Of a stretch of 64,000 bases of DNA, positions 36,389-44,517 are shown piece after piece. Where the stretch lies: the NCBI GenBank assembly GCA_028280575.1, contig JANQLN010000077.1, positions 23,669-87,668 on the forward strand, read 5' to 3'. How positions within the stretch are numbered: position 1 is the first letter of the stretch; every line of letters starts with the position of its first letter. The notes beneath the pieces are model-generated. The model saw only the letters and a program-made list of their open reading frames with translations. It was not told where the DNA came from and did no database searches. This stretch comes from Clostridia bacterium (lineage in GTDB: Bacteria; Bacillota; Clostridia; Acetivibrionales; STF1-152). The position numbers and the translations under genes are program-made.

Positions 36389-36601
36389 TTACTCAATGGT
36401 TATTTTTTTTAAAGCTTCATCCTTTTTATTTGTATTTGAATCCTTTAATGCTTCGTCGGCTGCCTCACCAACTGCTTTGATTATTTCCCGGTGCAAATCT
36501 AAGGCACTTTCCCTTATATCAGGGGGAAGTACGTTTATCAGCCTGTTAATTAATTCAATCTTAATTGAAATAATATTTTTTATAATATCCTTATTATCCA
36601 T
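36389..36601 (-). CDS. Small helical protein coupled to arsA
   Basis: A 70-residue charged helical protein (MDNKDIIKNIISIKIELINRLINVLPPDIRESALDLHREIIKAVGEAADEAL...) that I do not recognise. Its ATG (36601) overlaps the arsA stop in ATGGATAA and its SD (GGAGG) lies inside arsA, so translation is coupled and a shared function is likely. The track start five codons earlier overlaps the SD. No membrane segment, no Cys. Confidence 0.7.
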   Translation of the reverse strand: MDNKDIIKNIISIKIELINRLINVLPPDIRESALDLHREIIKAVGEAADEALKDSNTNKKDEALKKITIE

Positions 36602-37769
36602 TTTCCTGACCTCCAAACCTGATTTTTAACATTTCGTTCTCAAACTTTGCTCCCTTAACCGACATATTAAGCAATGTCCTTGGCAGTGTCATACTTCGCT
36701 TAACATTACCCACCCTGACAATCATCTCATCATATTTCTGATTCAAGGTTACGTCCTTCTTTTCTACGAAAGGCATATAAATGGAAAAAATATATTCTTC
36801 GTCAACCTTTGTGAACTCCTGGATACGGGAATTATATTTTATGCTTATGGGATCTTCGTCAATAAAAATCTCATCACCCATCCTTTTTAACATTTCAAAT
36901 CCGACAACCTCTTTTTCAAAAAGCGGCGAATAGTAAATTGGGAGGGGTGAAAAGCTTTCCATTATCATCTCCTTGTATTTTTTCTGTATATCCTTCCAGA
37001 CCTTGAAATAATCGTCGGAAACATTTTCCGGGATAACCCTGTTCACGACAACGGCATCAATATTATAATCATAAATATTTAAATATGTGAAGCTTCTCTG
37101 TGCCTCTTTTATAACCATTTTTTCAGGATTCACAACTATCCTGACACTGGTTATTTCCCTGTTTGCAAGTATTTTCCTCATTTCATCCAACTGGTTGTAT
37201 ATCCTTTCAATCTCACCCATTACATTGTCGGAAGGCATGGGAATTCCAAGGATTGGCTCTGCAATTGGCTTTACAAGCTTTACGGCCTTCCTTTTTAAAG
37301 GGAATAATTTGTCCATCCACCACCTGAGCATATCGGGAAAGCTCAGCAAAGCCAGTGTTTCACCTGTGGGCGCACAGTCTATTATAATGACATCAAAGGT
37401 TTTCTCCTTATAATATTTGAGAATCCTTAAAAGGCTTAATAAATCCTCCATTCCCGGAAATACAGTCAATTCTTCCGTAGTAATATTCTTAATGGTTTTG
37501 GATGTTAAAAGTGCCGTCAGGTATTCTTGAACCTTGCCCCAGCCTTGCTCCACTTCATGGATGGAATCTATTTCCTGTGCCCAGAGATTTTCTTTTATTT
37601 CCACCGGCTCCGGGGACAGCCCTATATCAAATGAATCTCTCAGGCTGTGGGCAGCATCAGTACTTACAACCAAAGTTTTCAAGCCCTTTTCTGCACTTTT
37701 CACTGCTGTAGCTGCAGCTATGCTTGTTTTTCCTACCCCGCCTTTTCCCGTATACAATATAATCCTCAT
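36594..37769 (-). CDS. ArsA/GET3-family ATPase
   Basis: A 391-residue P-loop ATPase. Deviant Walker A YTGKGGVGKTSIAAATAV, switch I STDAAHSLRDSF, switch II IIIDCAPTGETLALLSFPDML, a NRVIPE nucleotide-recognition segment and a C-terminal HSP20-like domain (about 320-388) as in many bacterial ArsA relatives. Single ATPase domain, so it would act as a dimer. No arsenic genes (arsB, arsC, arsR) are nearby, so an arsenite pump role is not supported; tail-anchored or membrane protein handling is possible. Regulated by a MarR protein upstream. Confidence 0.88.
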   Translation of the reverse strand: MRIILYTGKGGVGKTSIAAATAVKSAEKGLKTLVVSTDAAHSLRDSFDIGLSPEPVEIKENLWAQEIDSIHEVEQGWGKVQEYLTALLTSKTIKNITTEELTVFPGMEDLLSLLRILKYYKEKTFDVIIIDCAPTGETLALLSFPDMLRWWMDKLFPLKRKAVKLVKPIAEPILGIPMPSDNVMGEIERIYNQLDEMRKILANREITSVRIVVNPEKMVIKEAQRSFTYLNIYDYNIDAVVVNRVIPENVSDDYFKVWKDIQKKYKEMIMESFSPLPIYYSPLFEKEVVGFEMLKRMGDEIFIDEDPISIKYNSRIQEFTKVDEEYIFSIYMPFVEKKDVTLNQKYDEMIVRVGNVKRSMTLPRTLLNMSVKGAKFENEMLKIRFGGQENG

Positions 37770-37813
37770 ACTATTACCTCCTAAAATTTTGATTGCGTAA
37801 AATTCATTTAATG

Positions 37814-37836
37814 AATATTTCGCAAGTCGTAATATT
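37814..37836 (-). promoter_or_regulatory. Candidate MarR operator upstream of arsA
   Basis: AATATTTCG-CAAGT-CGTAATATT: an inverted repeat with one mismatch and 5-nt spacer, 45 nt upstream of the arsA start. Its half-site AATATTTCG matches the perfect operator before marR (38369-38399), so the MarR protein probably controls both genes. Confidence 0.7.
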
Positions 37837-37849
37837 TGTTTTATTTAAA

Positions 37850-37868
37850 GCCCATTTTTTAAATGGGC
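37850..37868 (-). terminator. Hairpin between marR and arsA
   Basis: GCCCATTT-AAA-AAATGGGC on the minus strand, 4 nt after the marR stop codon, followed by TTTAAAT. The U-tract is short, so termination may be partial. Confidence 0.5.
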
Positions 37869-37871
37869 CGC

Positions 37872-38357
37872 TTATTGGATATTAATTTTTTTAATTTCTT
37901 TGTTTTCAGTCTTTTGAAGGCTTTCATCCGTATTTTTGTTTTCTATTATATTTACTACCTTTAAAAATACATTATATATCATTTGACGTTCTTCATACGT
38001 CAAGGCATCATAGACCATCTGTATATACTTTTGCATGGTGTTTTTCAACCTGACAACCTGTTCCTTGCCTTTATCTGTCAGCTTTATTACTACATGCCTT
38101 CTGTCGGCCTCGCTTCTTTCCCTCCTTAAATAACTGTTTTTAACCAGCCTATCCACTATACCCGTAGCAGTACTCATAGGAATATTTATATAATCTGCAA
38201 CCTGGCTCATTATTATTTCTCCATGCCTGTCAACAAGCATTATGGTGAAAATTTCAGACTTGGAAAGCTCCAGGTCTATTTTAATCCATTCCTCAGGGTA
38301 GAAAAGCTTTTTAATATATTTAAATACAAAATCAAGTATTTCATCATAGTCAAGCAT
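37872..38357 (-). CDS. MarR-family transcriptional regulator
   Basis: A 161-residue MarR protein: helical dimer interface, winged helix with GEIIMSQVADYINIPMSTATGIVDRLVKNSYLRRERSEADRRHVVIKLTDKGKEQV. The DRR wing loop is complete. GGAGG precedes the ATG and overlaps a perfect palindromic operator, pointing to autoregulation; the same half-site lies before arsA. The signal it senses is unknown. Confidence 0.92.
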   Translation of the reverse strand: MLDYDEILDFVFKYIKKLFYPEEWIKIDLELSKSEIFTIMLVDRHGEIIMSQVADYINIPMSTATGIVDRLVKNSYLRRERSEADRRHVVIKLTDKGKEQVVRLKNTMQKYIQMVYDALTYEERQMIYNVFLKVVNIIENKNTDESLQKTENKEIKKINIQ

Positions 38358-38368
38358 AAATTACCTCC

Positions 38369-38399
38369 ATAGAATATTTCGTGTTGCGAAATATTCTAT
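38369..38399 (-). promoter_or_regulatory. MarR operator (perfect palindrome)
   Basis: ATAGAATATTTCG-TGTTG-CGAAATATTCTAT, a perfect 13-bp inverted repeat with 5-nt centre, between the -10 box and the marR SD. A repressor bound here would block marR transcription. Confidence 0.8.
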
Positions 38400-38403
38400 T
38401 TAT

Positions 38404-38432
38404 ATATTACTCCCTTTTTAAGCTTTTGTCAA
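38404..38432 (-). promoter_or_regulatory. marR promoter
   Basis: TTGACA (38427-38432), 17-nt spacer, TAATAT (38404-38409) on the minus strand, immediately upstream of the operator. Confidence 0.7.
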
Positions 38433-38435
38433 TTT

Positions 38436-38810
38436 TTATTCTGCTAATTTTTCTACGTTATTCGTTGCTGCAATGTTAATACCTGAATTCAAAATGTTCT
38501 CTACCAGTATATCTCCAATGTGAACCGGTGCCGTTGCTTTTAAATTATTAACAGCTTCCATGCATTCCATTAATAAATGTTTGGGTAAGCCCTTTTCCGA
38601 TTTCACTGGGACCAAAGGATATTTTCCTTTTTCAACTCTCATTGTTGTGGTTAAAATTCTAGTGGGATTTGTACATTCTGTTTGTGCATAACAAACCCCC
38701 TTTTTGCAGCCATTGCCTTTTACACTTTTAACCATGCCATTTCCCATGACTATATCCATACCGCATCCAAGAGGACATGCAATACATATTAAGCTTCTCT
38801 TTTCAGTCAT
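38436..38810 (-). CDS. DUF1667 protein of glycerol-3-phosphate oxidation operon
   Basis: A 124-residue protein with Cys motifs CIACPLGCGMDI and CKKGVCYAQTECTNPTRILTTTMRV, then VPVKSEKGLPKHLLMECMEAVN; this is DUF1667. Its genes almost always follow the two FAD oxidoreductase genes seen here, and it probably supplies an electron-transfer or iron-sulfur part of a multi-subunit glycerol-3-phosphate dehydrogenase. Last gene of the operon, 2 nt after the previous stop. Confidence 0.87.
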   Translation of the reverse strand: MTEKRSLICIACPLGCGMDIVMGNGMVKSVKGNGCKKGVCYAQTECTNPTRILTTTMRVEKGKYPLVPVKSEKGLPKHLLMECMEAVNNLKATAPVHIGDILVENILNSGINIAATNNVEKLAE

Positions 38811-38812
38811 TT

Positions 38813-40078
38813 TTAACCCTCCTCCAATTCAACATAAATGTCACTTTTTTGATTTAAAAATTCCATTTGTTTTTTTGAAAGCCTGATGCTTTCCATTTCA
38901 CCCGGTGTTACTTTCAGCTTCTTCTGCGTGTTCAATAAACTATTACCTGATTTTATTACTACGTTAATATTTTTATAAATATTTTTTACCCTGAAAAAAA
39001 ATTTGATTTCATCCTTTACAAAATTTTTACGGATAATCTGGGGTACAACATAAAGTACACTATTTCCCGCAAGAGTTTTATATATTTTGCCTTCATGGAT
39101 TTCACCTGTGCCCTTCACATATTCTGCGGCACACCTTCCTGCCATTTTGCTCTCCTGTGTTACATAATCTACCAGGTCATGGACATGTACCACATTCCCG
39201 CATGCAAATATTCCTTCAACGGATGTTTCCATTGATTCATTGACAACCGGCCCTGAAGTTGCCGGATCAATTTCTATACCTGCTTCTTCAGACAGCTCGT
39301 TCTCAGGTATCAAACCTACCGATAAAAGCAAAGTATCACACTCAACATATTCTGCGGTTTCCATGATGGGCCTTCTATTTTCATCAACCCGGCAAACTGT
39401 AACACCTTCCAACCTTTCCCTGCCGTCAATAGCAACAACCGTATGACTTAATTTTAAAGGAATTCCGAAATCATGGAGACATTGGACAATATTGCGGGTC
39501 AATCCTCCCGAATATGGAAGAAGCTCACATACCATCTTGACCTTAGCGCCTTCTAATGTCATCCTCCGGGCCATGATAAGCCCAATGTCACCTGACCCTA
39601 GAATAACAGCTTTTTTTCCCGGTAAATATCCTTCCATATTCACAAACCTCTGTGCTGTACCGGCGGTATAAACTCCTGCCGGCCTGGTCCCCGGAATATT
39701 CAATGCCCCTCTGGTACGCTCCCTGCAACCCATTGCCAGTATAACAGCTTTCCCTCTTAAACGTATAAGGCCGTCATTGCTGTTTACCGCTGTAACAATT
39801 TTATCATGGCTAATATTCAATACCGTTGTATTCAGCTTATATACAATTCCCAATTCTTTTAACTGCTTAATATAACGCCATGCATATTCAGGACCTGTCA
39901 GCTCCTCTCCAAATATATGCAAACCAAAACCATTGTGAATGCATTGTTTCAGTATACCTCCCAGCTCCCTTTCCCTCTCCAAAACCAGTATATCCCTTAC
40001 GCCGTTTTTATAAGCTTCTATTGCGGCGGCAAGCCCTGCAGGGCCCCCACCTATGACAACCAGGCCAATGTTCTCCAT
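38813..40078 (-). CDS. NAD(P)/FAD-dependent oxidoreductase subunit
   Basis: A 421-residue flavoprotein of the pyridine nucleotide-disulfide oxidoreductase fold: FAD motif LVVIGGGPAGLAAAIEA, GCRERTRGALNIPGTRPAGVYTAGTAQRFVN, NAD motif AVILGSGDIGLIMARRMTLEGAKV and C-terminal FAD motif GIFACGNVVHVHDLVDYV. It acts with the GlpA-like subunit upstream. The ATG at 40078 has AGGAGG 9 nt upstream; the track start lies nine codons further up. Confidence 0.9.
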   Translation of the reverse strand: MENIGLVVIGGGPAGLAAAIEAYKNGVRDILVLERERELGGILKQCIHNGFGLHIFGEELTGPEYAWRYIKQLKELGIVYKLNTTVLNISHDKIVTAVNSNDGLIRLRGKAVILAMGCRERTRGALNIPGTRPAGVYTAGTAQRFVNMEGYLPGKKAVILGSGDIGLIMARRMTLEGAKVKMVCELLPYSGGLTRNIVQCLHDFGIPLKLSHTVVAIDGRERLEGVTVCRVDENRRPIMETAEYVECDTLLLSVGLIPENELSEEAGIEIDPATSGPVVNESMETSVEGIFACGNVVHVHDLVDYVTQESKMAGRCAAEYVKGTGEIHEGKIYKTLAGNSVLYVVPQIIRKNFVKDEIKFFFRVKNIYKNINVVIKSGNSLLNTQKKLKVTPGEMESIRLSKKQMEFLNQKSDIYVELEEG

Positions 40079-40101
40079 CCAAAGAAACCTCCTCGTAAAA
40101 G

Positions 40102-41535
40102 TCATTTCGTTTTTCGCAGCAGCAGCCTGGAATTGCCGCCGAATTTTGTAACTTTATCTGCCGGAATATCTAATTCACGTGCCAGTATACCCACTACTCC
40201 AGGCATACAGAATCCTCCCTGGCACCTGCCCATCCCTGCTCTTGTCCTTCTTTTTACAGCGTCTGAATTCCTTGCGCCGGCAGGTCTGTGAATACAATCT
40301 ACAATTTCACCTTCCGTTACTTTTTCACACCTGCAGATAATATTCCCATAGCGGGGATCCTCTTTTATAATCCGCACTTTTTGATTATCGTTAATTTCTC
40401 TGAAACGAATGACAGGCCTCCTCACTAAATAATAATTTTTCTTTTTGTTCAATGTTAGCCCTTCGGATATAAGAATATCCCTTACATATTCTGCAATTGC
40501 AGGAGCAGCAGATAATCCCGGTGATTCTATCCCTCCTGCATTCACAAAACCCTTTGTTGTTTGTGAAGCTTTAATTATAAAATCTTCCGTAGATGGGGCT
40601 GCCCGGATACCTGCAAATGATGTTATAATTTCACGCTGATTAAAAGCGGGAATTAATTTGCCTGCGCCTTCAAGTACTTCCTGCATGCCTTCAGCCGTTG
40701 TTGAAACATCATTTTTGTCCTTAATATCATGTGCATTCGGGCCAATTAGAAGATTGCCGTCAACAGTGGGTGTAGCCAAAATGCCTTTTCCCGTCGCGGA
40801 AGGAGTATTGAAGATTATACTGCTTACAATATTTCCAATCTTTTTATCAAAAAGCATGTACTCTCCCCTCCTGGGTATTATTGAGAATTCGGTTTCACCC
40901 ACCATTGCAGAAATCAAATCTGCATAAACTCCCGCCGCATTGATAACATATCTGCTGTATATCACATCTGTTCCCATTATTATGGTAAACTTTCCCTTGT
41001 ATGGTTTTATATCCAGGACTTTTTTTCCCAGTATAAGCTCAATTCCATTTTCAGCTGCATTTTCAACTGCTCCTACCGTCAAATCGTATGGAGAAACAAT
41101 GCCTGCTGTTGGTGCATACAATGCACCAGTAATTTTCCGGGACAATTGGGGCTCCATCTCCAGTACCCGTCTTCTGCTTAAAATTTCAATATCAGGAACA
41201 TGGTTTTTAATTCCCTTTTGGTATAATTTCTCCAACTGTAACATATCTTTTTCATTAAATGCCAGTACAAGGGAGCCTATTCTTTTAAAGGGAACATCCA
41301 ATTCTCTTGCCAACTTCTCCATAAGCATATTTCCCCGTACATTCAGCATGGCTTTTAAACTCCCCGGATTTGCATCGTAACCGGCATGAATAACTGCGCT
41401 ATTGGCTTTACTGCTGCCCATTGCCACATCTTCCGCCTTTTCAATTAAACAAACATTAAGATCATATTTTGAAAGCTCCCTTCCAATTAAAGAGCCTACC
41501 ACCCCGGCACCTATTATTGCTGCATCATACTCCAT
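40102..41535 (-). CDS. GlpA-like FAD-dependent glycerol-3-phosphate dehydrogenase
   Basis: A 477-residue DAO-family flavoprotein: FAD motif AAIIGAGVVGSLIGRELSKY, NSAVIHAGYDANPGS, RGEYMLFD and FAGIRAAPSTEDFII; the C-terminal part carries a BFD-type [2Fe-2S] motif (CRCEKVTEGEIVDC... CQGGFCMP). This matches anaerobic glycerol-3-phosphate dehydrogenases; an L-2-hydroxyglutarate oxidase-like role is less likely given glpP next door. The ATG at 41535 is the right start; the track ORF adds 37 residues translated from the terminator leader. It heads a three-gene operon under GlpP control. Confidence 0.87.
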   Translation of the reverse strand: MEYDAAIIGAGVVGSLIGRELSKYDLNVCLIEKAEDVAMGSSKANSAVIHAGYDANPGSLKAMLNVRGNMLMEKLARELDVPFKRIGSLVLAFNEKDMLQLEKLYQKGIKNHVPDIEILSRRRVLEMEPQLSRKITGALYAPTAGIVSPYDLTVGAVENAAENGIELILGKKVLDIKPYKGKFTIIMGTDVIYSRYVINAAGVYADLISAMVGETEFSIIPRRGEYMLFDKKIGNIVSSIIFNTPSATGKGILATPTVDGNLLIGPNAHDIKDKNDVSTTAEGMQEVLEGAGKLIPAFNQREIITSFAGIRAAPSTEDFIIKASQTTKGFVNAGGIESPGLSAAPAIAEYVRDILISEGLTLNKKKNYYLVRRPVIRFREINDNQKVRIIKEDPRYGNIICRCEKVTEGEIVDCIHRPAGARNSDAVKRRTRAGMGRCQGGFCMPGVVGILARELDIPADKVTKFGGNSRLLLRKTK

Positions 41536-41561
41536 ATAGAACACTTCCCGGCTTAAAGTAT

Positions 41562-41623
41562 TAAAAAAACAAAAAAGCCACATCAAAACACTAGGCTTAT
41601 AATGCCCATGTTTCAATGTGACT
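41562..41623 (-). promoter_or_regulatory. GlpP-type antitermination leader terminator
   Basis: In the untranslated leader of the glpA-like gene the minus strand reads AGTCACAT-TG-AAACA ... TGTTT-TG-ATGTGGCT followed by TTTTTTGTTTTTTT. The two-part stem plus U-tract is an intrinsic terminator before the first gene, the arrangement regulated by GlpP antitermination with glycerol 3-phosphate. glpP is the next gene upstream. Confidence 0.75.
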
Positions 41624-41716
41624 CCAGGTCTCCACACATTCATCATATTTGATTTTCTGAAAGCCCAAAAAGCATGTTAACTGTTTTCCAACCAAGCTTA
41701 ACAGGCCACTATCCAA

Positions 41717-41745
41717 TTATACCACTTTTATCATTATATCTCAAG
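41717..41745 (-). promoter_or_regulatory. Promoter of the glycerol-3-phosphate operon
   Basis: TTGAGA (41740-41745), 17-nt spacer, TATAAT (41717-41722) on the minus strand. Transcription would start near 41710 and give a leader of about 175 nt that contains the terminator. Confidence 0.7.
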
Positions 41746-41829
41746 GCTTCAAAACAAAGCTGTTTACTTTCTATCATAAACAATTTGCTTTGTATATGTT
41801 CCAAATAATGACCATACCAGATGTTTTGT

Positions 41830-42393
41830 TTATATATCCCAAAGCTCTTTTTTCCCGGTAGAAACTCCTAAAGCTCCGGCCTTTATAACTTCTATAATAT
41901 CATTTTTTTTATCTACAAGTCCCCCTGCAATAATTGGTACAAAAATCTGGCTGCTAAGCCTTTTTATAACGCCGGGTATTACTCCCGGCATTACTTCCAC
42001 CATATCCGGCATAATAGATTTCACTGTTTTGACTGCTGTTTCATATGACAGGCTGTCAATCATGAAAAATCTTTGTATTGTAAAAACACCCTGTTTTTTC
42101 ACATATTTGATATGTGCACTGCGGGTGCTGATAATACCATCTGGTTTGATTGCCTTCATAATATAGTCAAGTGCCTTATGGTCATTACCAAGTCCTTCTA
42201 TAAAATCCATATGGACAAATACTTTTTTTCCCGCTCCTTTTATCCTCTTTACCAGTTCATGAATGTTAAAGATGTCTGCCTGGAGTAGAAAAACTACTCT
42301 CACACCCGATTGCATAACATCTTCCATATCTGCTTCTTTTCTGATTGCCCCGATAATAGGATAAGCTTCAACGGCTTCAATAATCTCATTCAA
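41830..42393 (-). CDS. glpP: Glycerol-3-phosphate responsive antiterminator GlpP
   Basis: A 187-residue GlpP family protein with a TIM-barrel-like fold: EAYPIIGAIRK, VRVVFLLQADIFNIHELVKRIKGAGKKVFVHMDFIEGLG, IKPDGIISTRSAHIKYVKKQG, QRFFMIDSLSYETAVKTVKSI and PDMVEVMPGVIPGVIKRLSSQIFVPIIAGGLVDKK. When bound to glycerol 3-phosphate it lets RNA polymerase pass leader terminators such as that at 41.6 kb. I favour the TTG at 42393, with GGAAGG about 10 nt upstream; the track start lies 11 codons earlier. No glpF or glpK is in the window. Confidence 0.9.
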   Translation of the reverse strand: MNEIIEAVEAYPIIGAIRKEADMEDVMQSGVRVVFLLQADIFNIHELVKRIKGAGKKVFVHMDFIEGLGNDHKALDYIMKAIKPDGIISTRSAHIKYVKKQGVFTIQRFFMIDSLSYETAVKTVKSIMPDMVEVMPGVIPGVIKRLSSQIFVPIIAGGLVDKKNDIIEVIKAGALGVSTGKKELWDI

Positions 42394-42538
42394 ATATATC
42401 AATCCTTCCCAGCGTACCCATATCACTTAATCTTACGGATAAGTTTGAAGAAAGCCTCCGAAATACCACGGATATGCACGCTGTCTTTCGAATCAAAACA
42501 GGAAGTATCACTTACCATTGAGAAGATTTATACCTGTT

Positions 42539-44110
42539 TTACATACCCCATATCACTACTTTTTTACCCTCAACTATTCTTTCTTCTTTAAATATTTTAT
42601 CATCCCAACTCCTATTTTCTCTTCTATCAAATATTAAAAGGTGCCCAATTTTTGTAGCTGTTTTGTCCATGTACTCTATTGTTTGACTTATACCCTGTGA
42701 TCTGGTGTGTTCTAAAGATTTATGCAGGATTTTTAATTCTAGTACATATTTTTTATTATCTTTCCATTCTATTAACAAATCTGTTCGCATTCTGCCAAGA
42801 CCATATTCTCTAAATATTCTTCCTCCTCCATTTACTATTCTCTGTAGAAAGGCTTGAAGCAGTAATTGTGGTCCTGATTCTTTATATTGAAAACGTTCTA
42901 CCCAGCTTTCTGAATTTTCTCTAAAAAATTCTTGAAAACTTTCAATTAGTTTAATTATGTCCAGACTTCCGTCTTCATTAACATACCATTGAGGCTCAAA
43001 ATAAGCTGCTAAACTAATTTGAGTTATATATGTCAATTCTCTGGGTATTACTTCCTGATATATTAAATTTGATATTTTAGCTTTCCCATTTTCCACTTTT
43101 ACCAAACCTAAGTCAACCACATATTGCAAATCATCCTGTGGAATCTCATGGAATGAAGCTCCTTCTAATATAGGTGATATTACTCTTCTTACCCTTTCCT
43201 CTTTTAATTTGTCTACCAGTTGATCTAAATGAGTAACTCTTGCTTTTATTAAATTTTCTTTTGCTATGCTTATTATTTCCTTGGTTATCGTGTTTTCTCT
43301 GTTTTTACCTTCTGTTATTTCAAAACAAGCTTCATAGGCAAGGGCATTTGCTAACCATGGTTGACCATTTGTAAGCTGCCATGCATATTCTATAACTTCA
43401 TTACTAAATTTTTGTCCGGTTTCTTTAGTATGCTGATTATATAAATATTCAACTTCTGCTCTTGTAAAATTTCCAAGACTTAGAGATTTAGCATTTACAT
43501 TAAAACAGCTTCCTCCGGTAATTACCTCTTTTTCTTTACTTGAGTATATTCTGTAATCTTTAACATCTCTAATACCGCAAAGAATTAAACTTTGAGGGAA
43601 TGCACAAGGTCTTGAAGTATAACCGCTTCTAAGCTGACGAAGTACAGAAATCAAAGAGTCACCCACTAATGAATCTATTTCATCAATGAAAAGAATTGTT
43701 GGTAGTTCACTTTCTAAAGACCAGTATGTCAGAATATTTGCCAATGCTGTAAACTCACTTTTTTCCAATGCTTTTTTTGAATTTTTTTCAAATATACTCT
43801 CTTTTAAATAGATTTTCTCCATTCTTTCCAACATTTCAATAATAGCTTTATTTGTCTCTACCACATTTTCCCTCGTTACTTGTGCACTTTCAACATTTAC
43901 ATAGAGACATTTATACTTACCACTGTCATTTAGTATCTTCATGAGTGTTAAGAGACTGGTAGTTTTACCACTTTGTCTTGGTGCATGTAATATAAAATAC
44001 TTATTTTGTCCAATCAATTCTAATATTTTATCTATATTTATCCGGTCAGCGATAGGTACATGATAATGTTTTTCTGGTACTATTGGTCCTGCCGTATTAA
44101 AAAATCTCAT
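42539..44110 (-). CDS. AAA ATPase with nuclease-like C-terminal domain
   Basis: A 523-residue protein. The N-terminal AAA-like ATPase domain has Walker A LHAPRQSGKTTSLLTL, Walker B ILFIDEIDSLVGD and a sensor region LILCGIRDVKDY. A winged-helix-like middle follows, and the C-terminus reads RMRTDLLIEWKDNKKYVLELKIL, a D...ExK pattern of PD-(D/E)XK nuclease folds. Such proteins occur in many copies in Clostridia and are possibly linked to mobile or defence functions, but the role is unknown. The ATG at 44110 (MRFFNTAGP) is preferred. It stands alone, 108 nt from a MITE-like element. Confidence 0.75.
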   Translation of the reverse strand: MRFFNTAGPIVPEKHYHVPIADRINIDKILELIGQNKYFILHAPRQSGKTTSLLTLMKILNDSGKYKCLYVNVESAQVTRENVVETNKAIIEMLERMEKIYLKESIFEKNSKKALEKSEFTALANILTYWSLESELPTILFIDEIDSLVGDSLISVLRQLRSGYTSRPCAFPQSLILCGIRDVKDYRIYSSKEKEVITGGSCFNVNAKSLSLGNFTRAEVEYLYNQHTKETGQKFSNEVIEYAWQLTNGQPWLANALAYEACFEITEGKNRENTITKEIISIAKENLIKARVTHLDQLVDKLKEERVRRVISPILEGASFHEIPQDDLQYVVDLGLVKVENGKAKISNLIYQEVIPRELTYITQISLAAYFEPQWYVNEDGSLDIIKLIESFQEFFRENSESWVERFQYKESGPQLLLQAFLQRIVNGGGRIFREYGLGRMRTDLLIEWKDNKKYVLELKILHKSLEHTRSQGISQTIEYMDKTATKIGHLLIFDRRENRSWDDKIFKEERIVEGKKVVIWGM

Positions 44111-44217
44111 TTTTATAGCTCCCAACATATTTTCATTCTCTTAGATCATCAAGTATATTATATCCCTACATATATTATAATACAAGAATATGATTTATTA
44201 GGACAAAAATCCAGGGT

Positions 44218-44337
44218 GAGCAATTTGCTTATGTTATGATTTTCTTAATGAAGCATACTAAATTTAGTAGTATGAATAATAAGCATATACAACATCTAGT
44301 ATGCTCCTTGCTTGAAATTGATTAAGGCGCAAATTGC
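44218..44337 (+). mobile_element. MITE-like element, copy A
   Basis: A 120-nt non-coding element with inverted ends (GAGCAATTTGC ... GCGCAAATTGC) and internal inverted repeats (AGCATACTA/TAGTATGCT, CTTAAT/ATTAAG). It matches the reverse complement of 57438-57558 at nearly every position. No target duplication is obvious. Confidence 0.75.
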
Positions 44338-44374
44338 TTAGGGTGTGAATATTGCAGTTCATGATTAATATTCA

Positions 44375-44418
44375 GCAAAACCTCTTACTCAGGATTCCAG
44401 TGCCGTAAGAGGTTTTGC
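44375..44418. repeat. 14-bp perfect inverted repeat upstream of xylA end
   Basis: GCAAAACCTCTTAC (44375-44388) and GTAAGAGGTTTTGC (44405-44418) with a 16-nt loop. No U-tract on either side; it may still end transcription of xylA, whose stop codon is 100 nt away. The rest of the 44129-44517 gap contains the MITE-like element and no gene. Confidence 0.6.
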
Positions 44419-44517
44419 CTCTTCATATCTTCATTGATATGGATGTAATACATTTGGGAGCCTGTTAACCTTGAATTTAAACCTAAATTCCCCGGCCTTT
44501 TTTGAGTTTATGATTTG

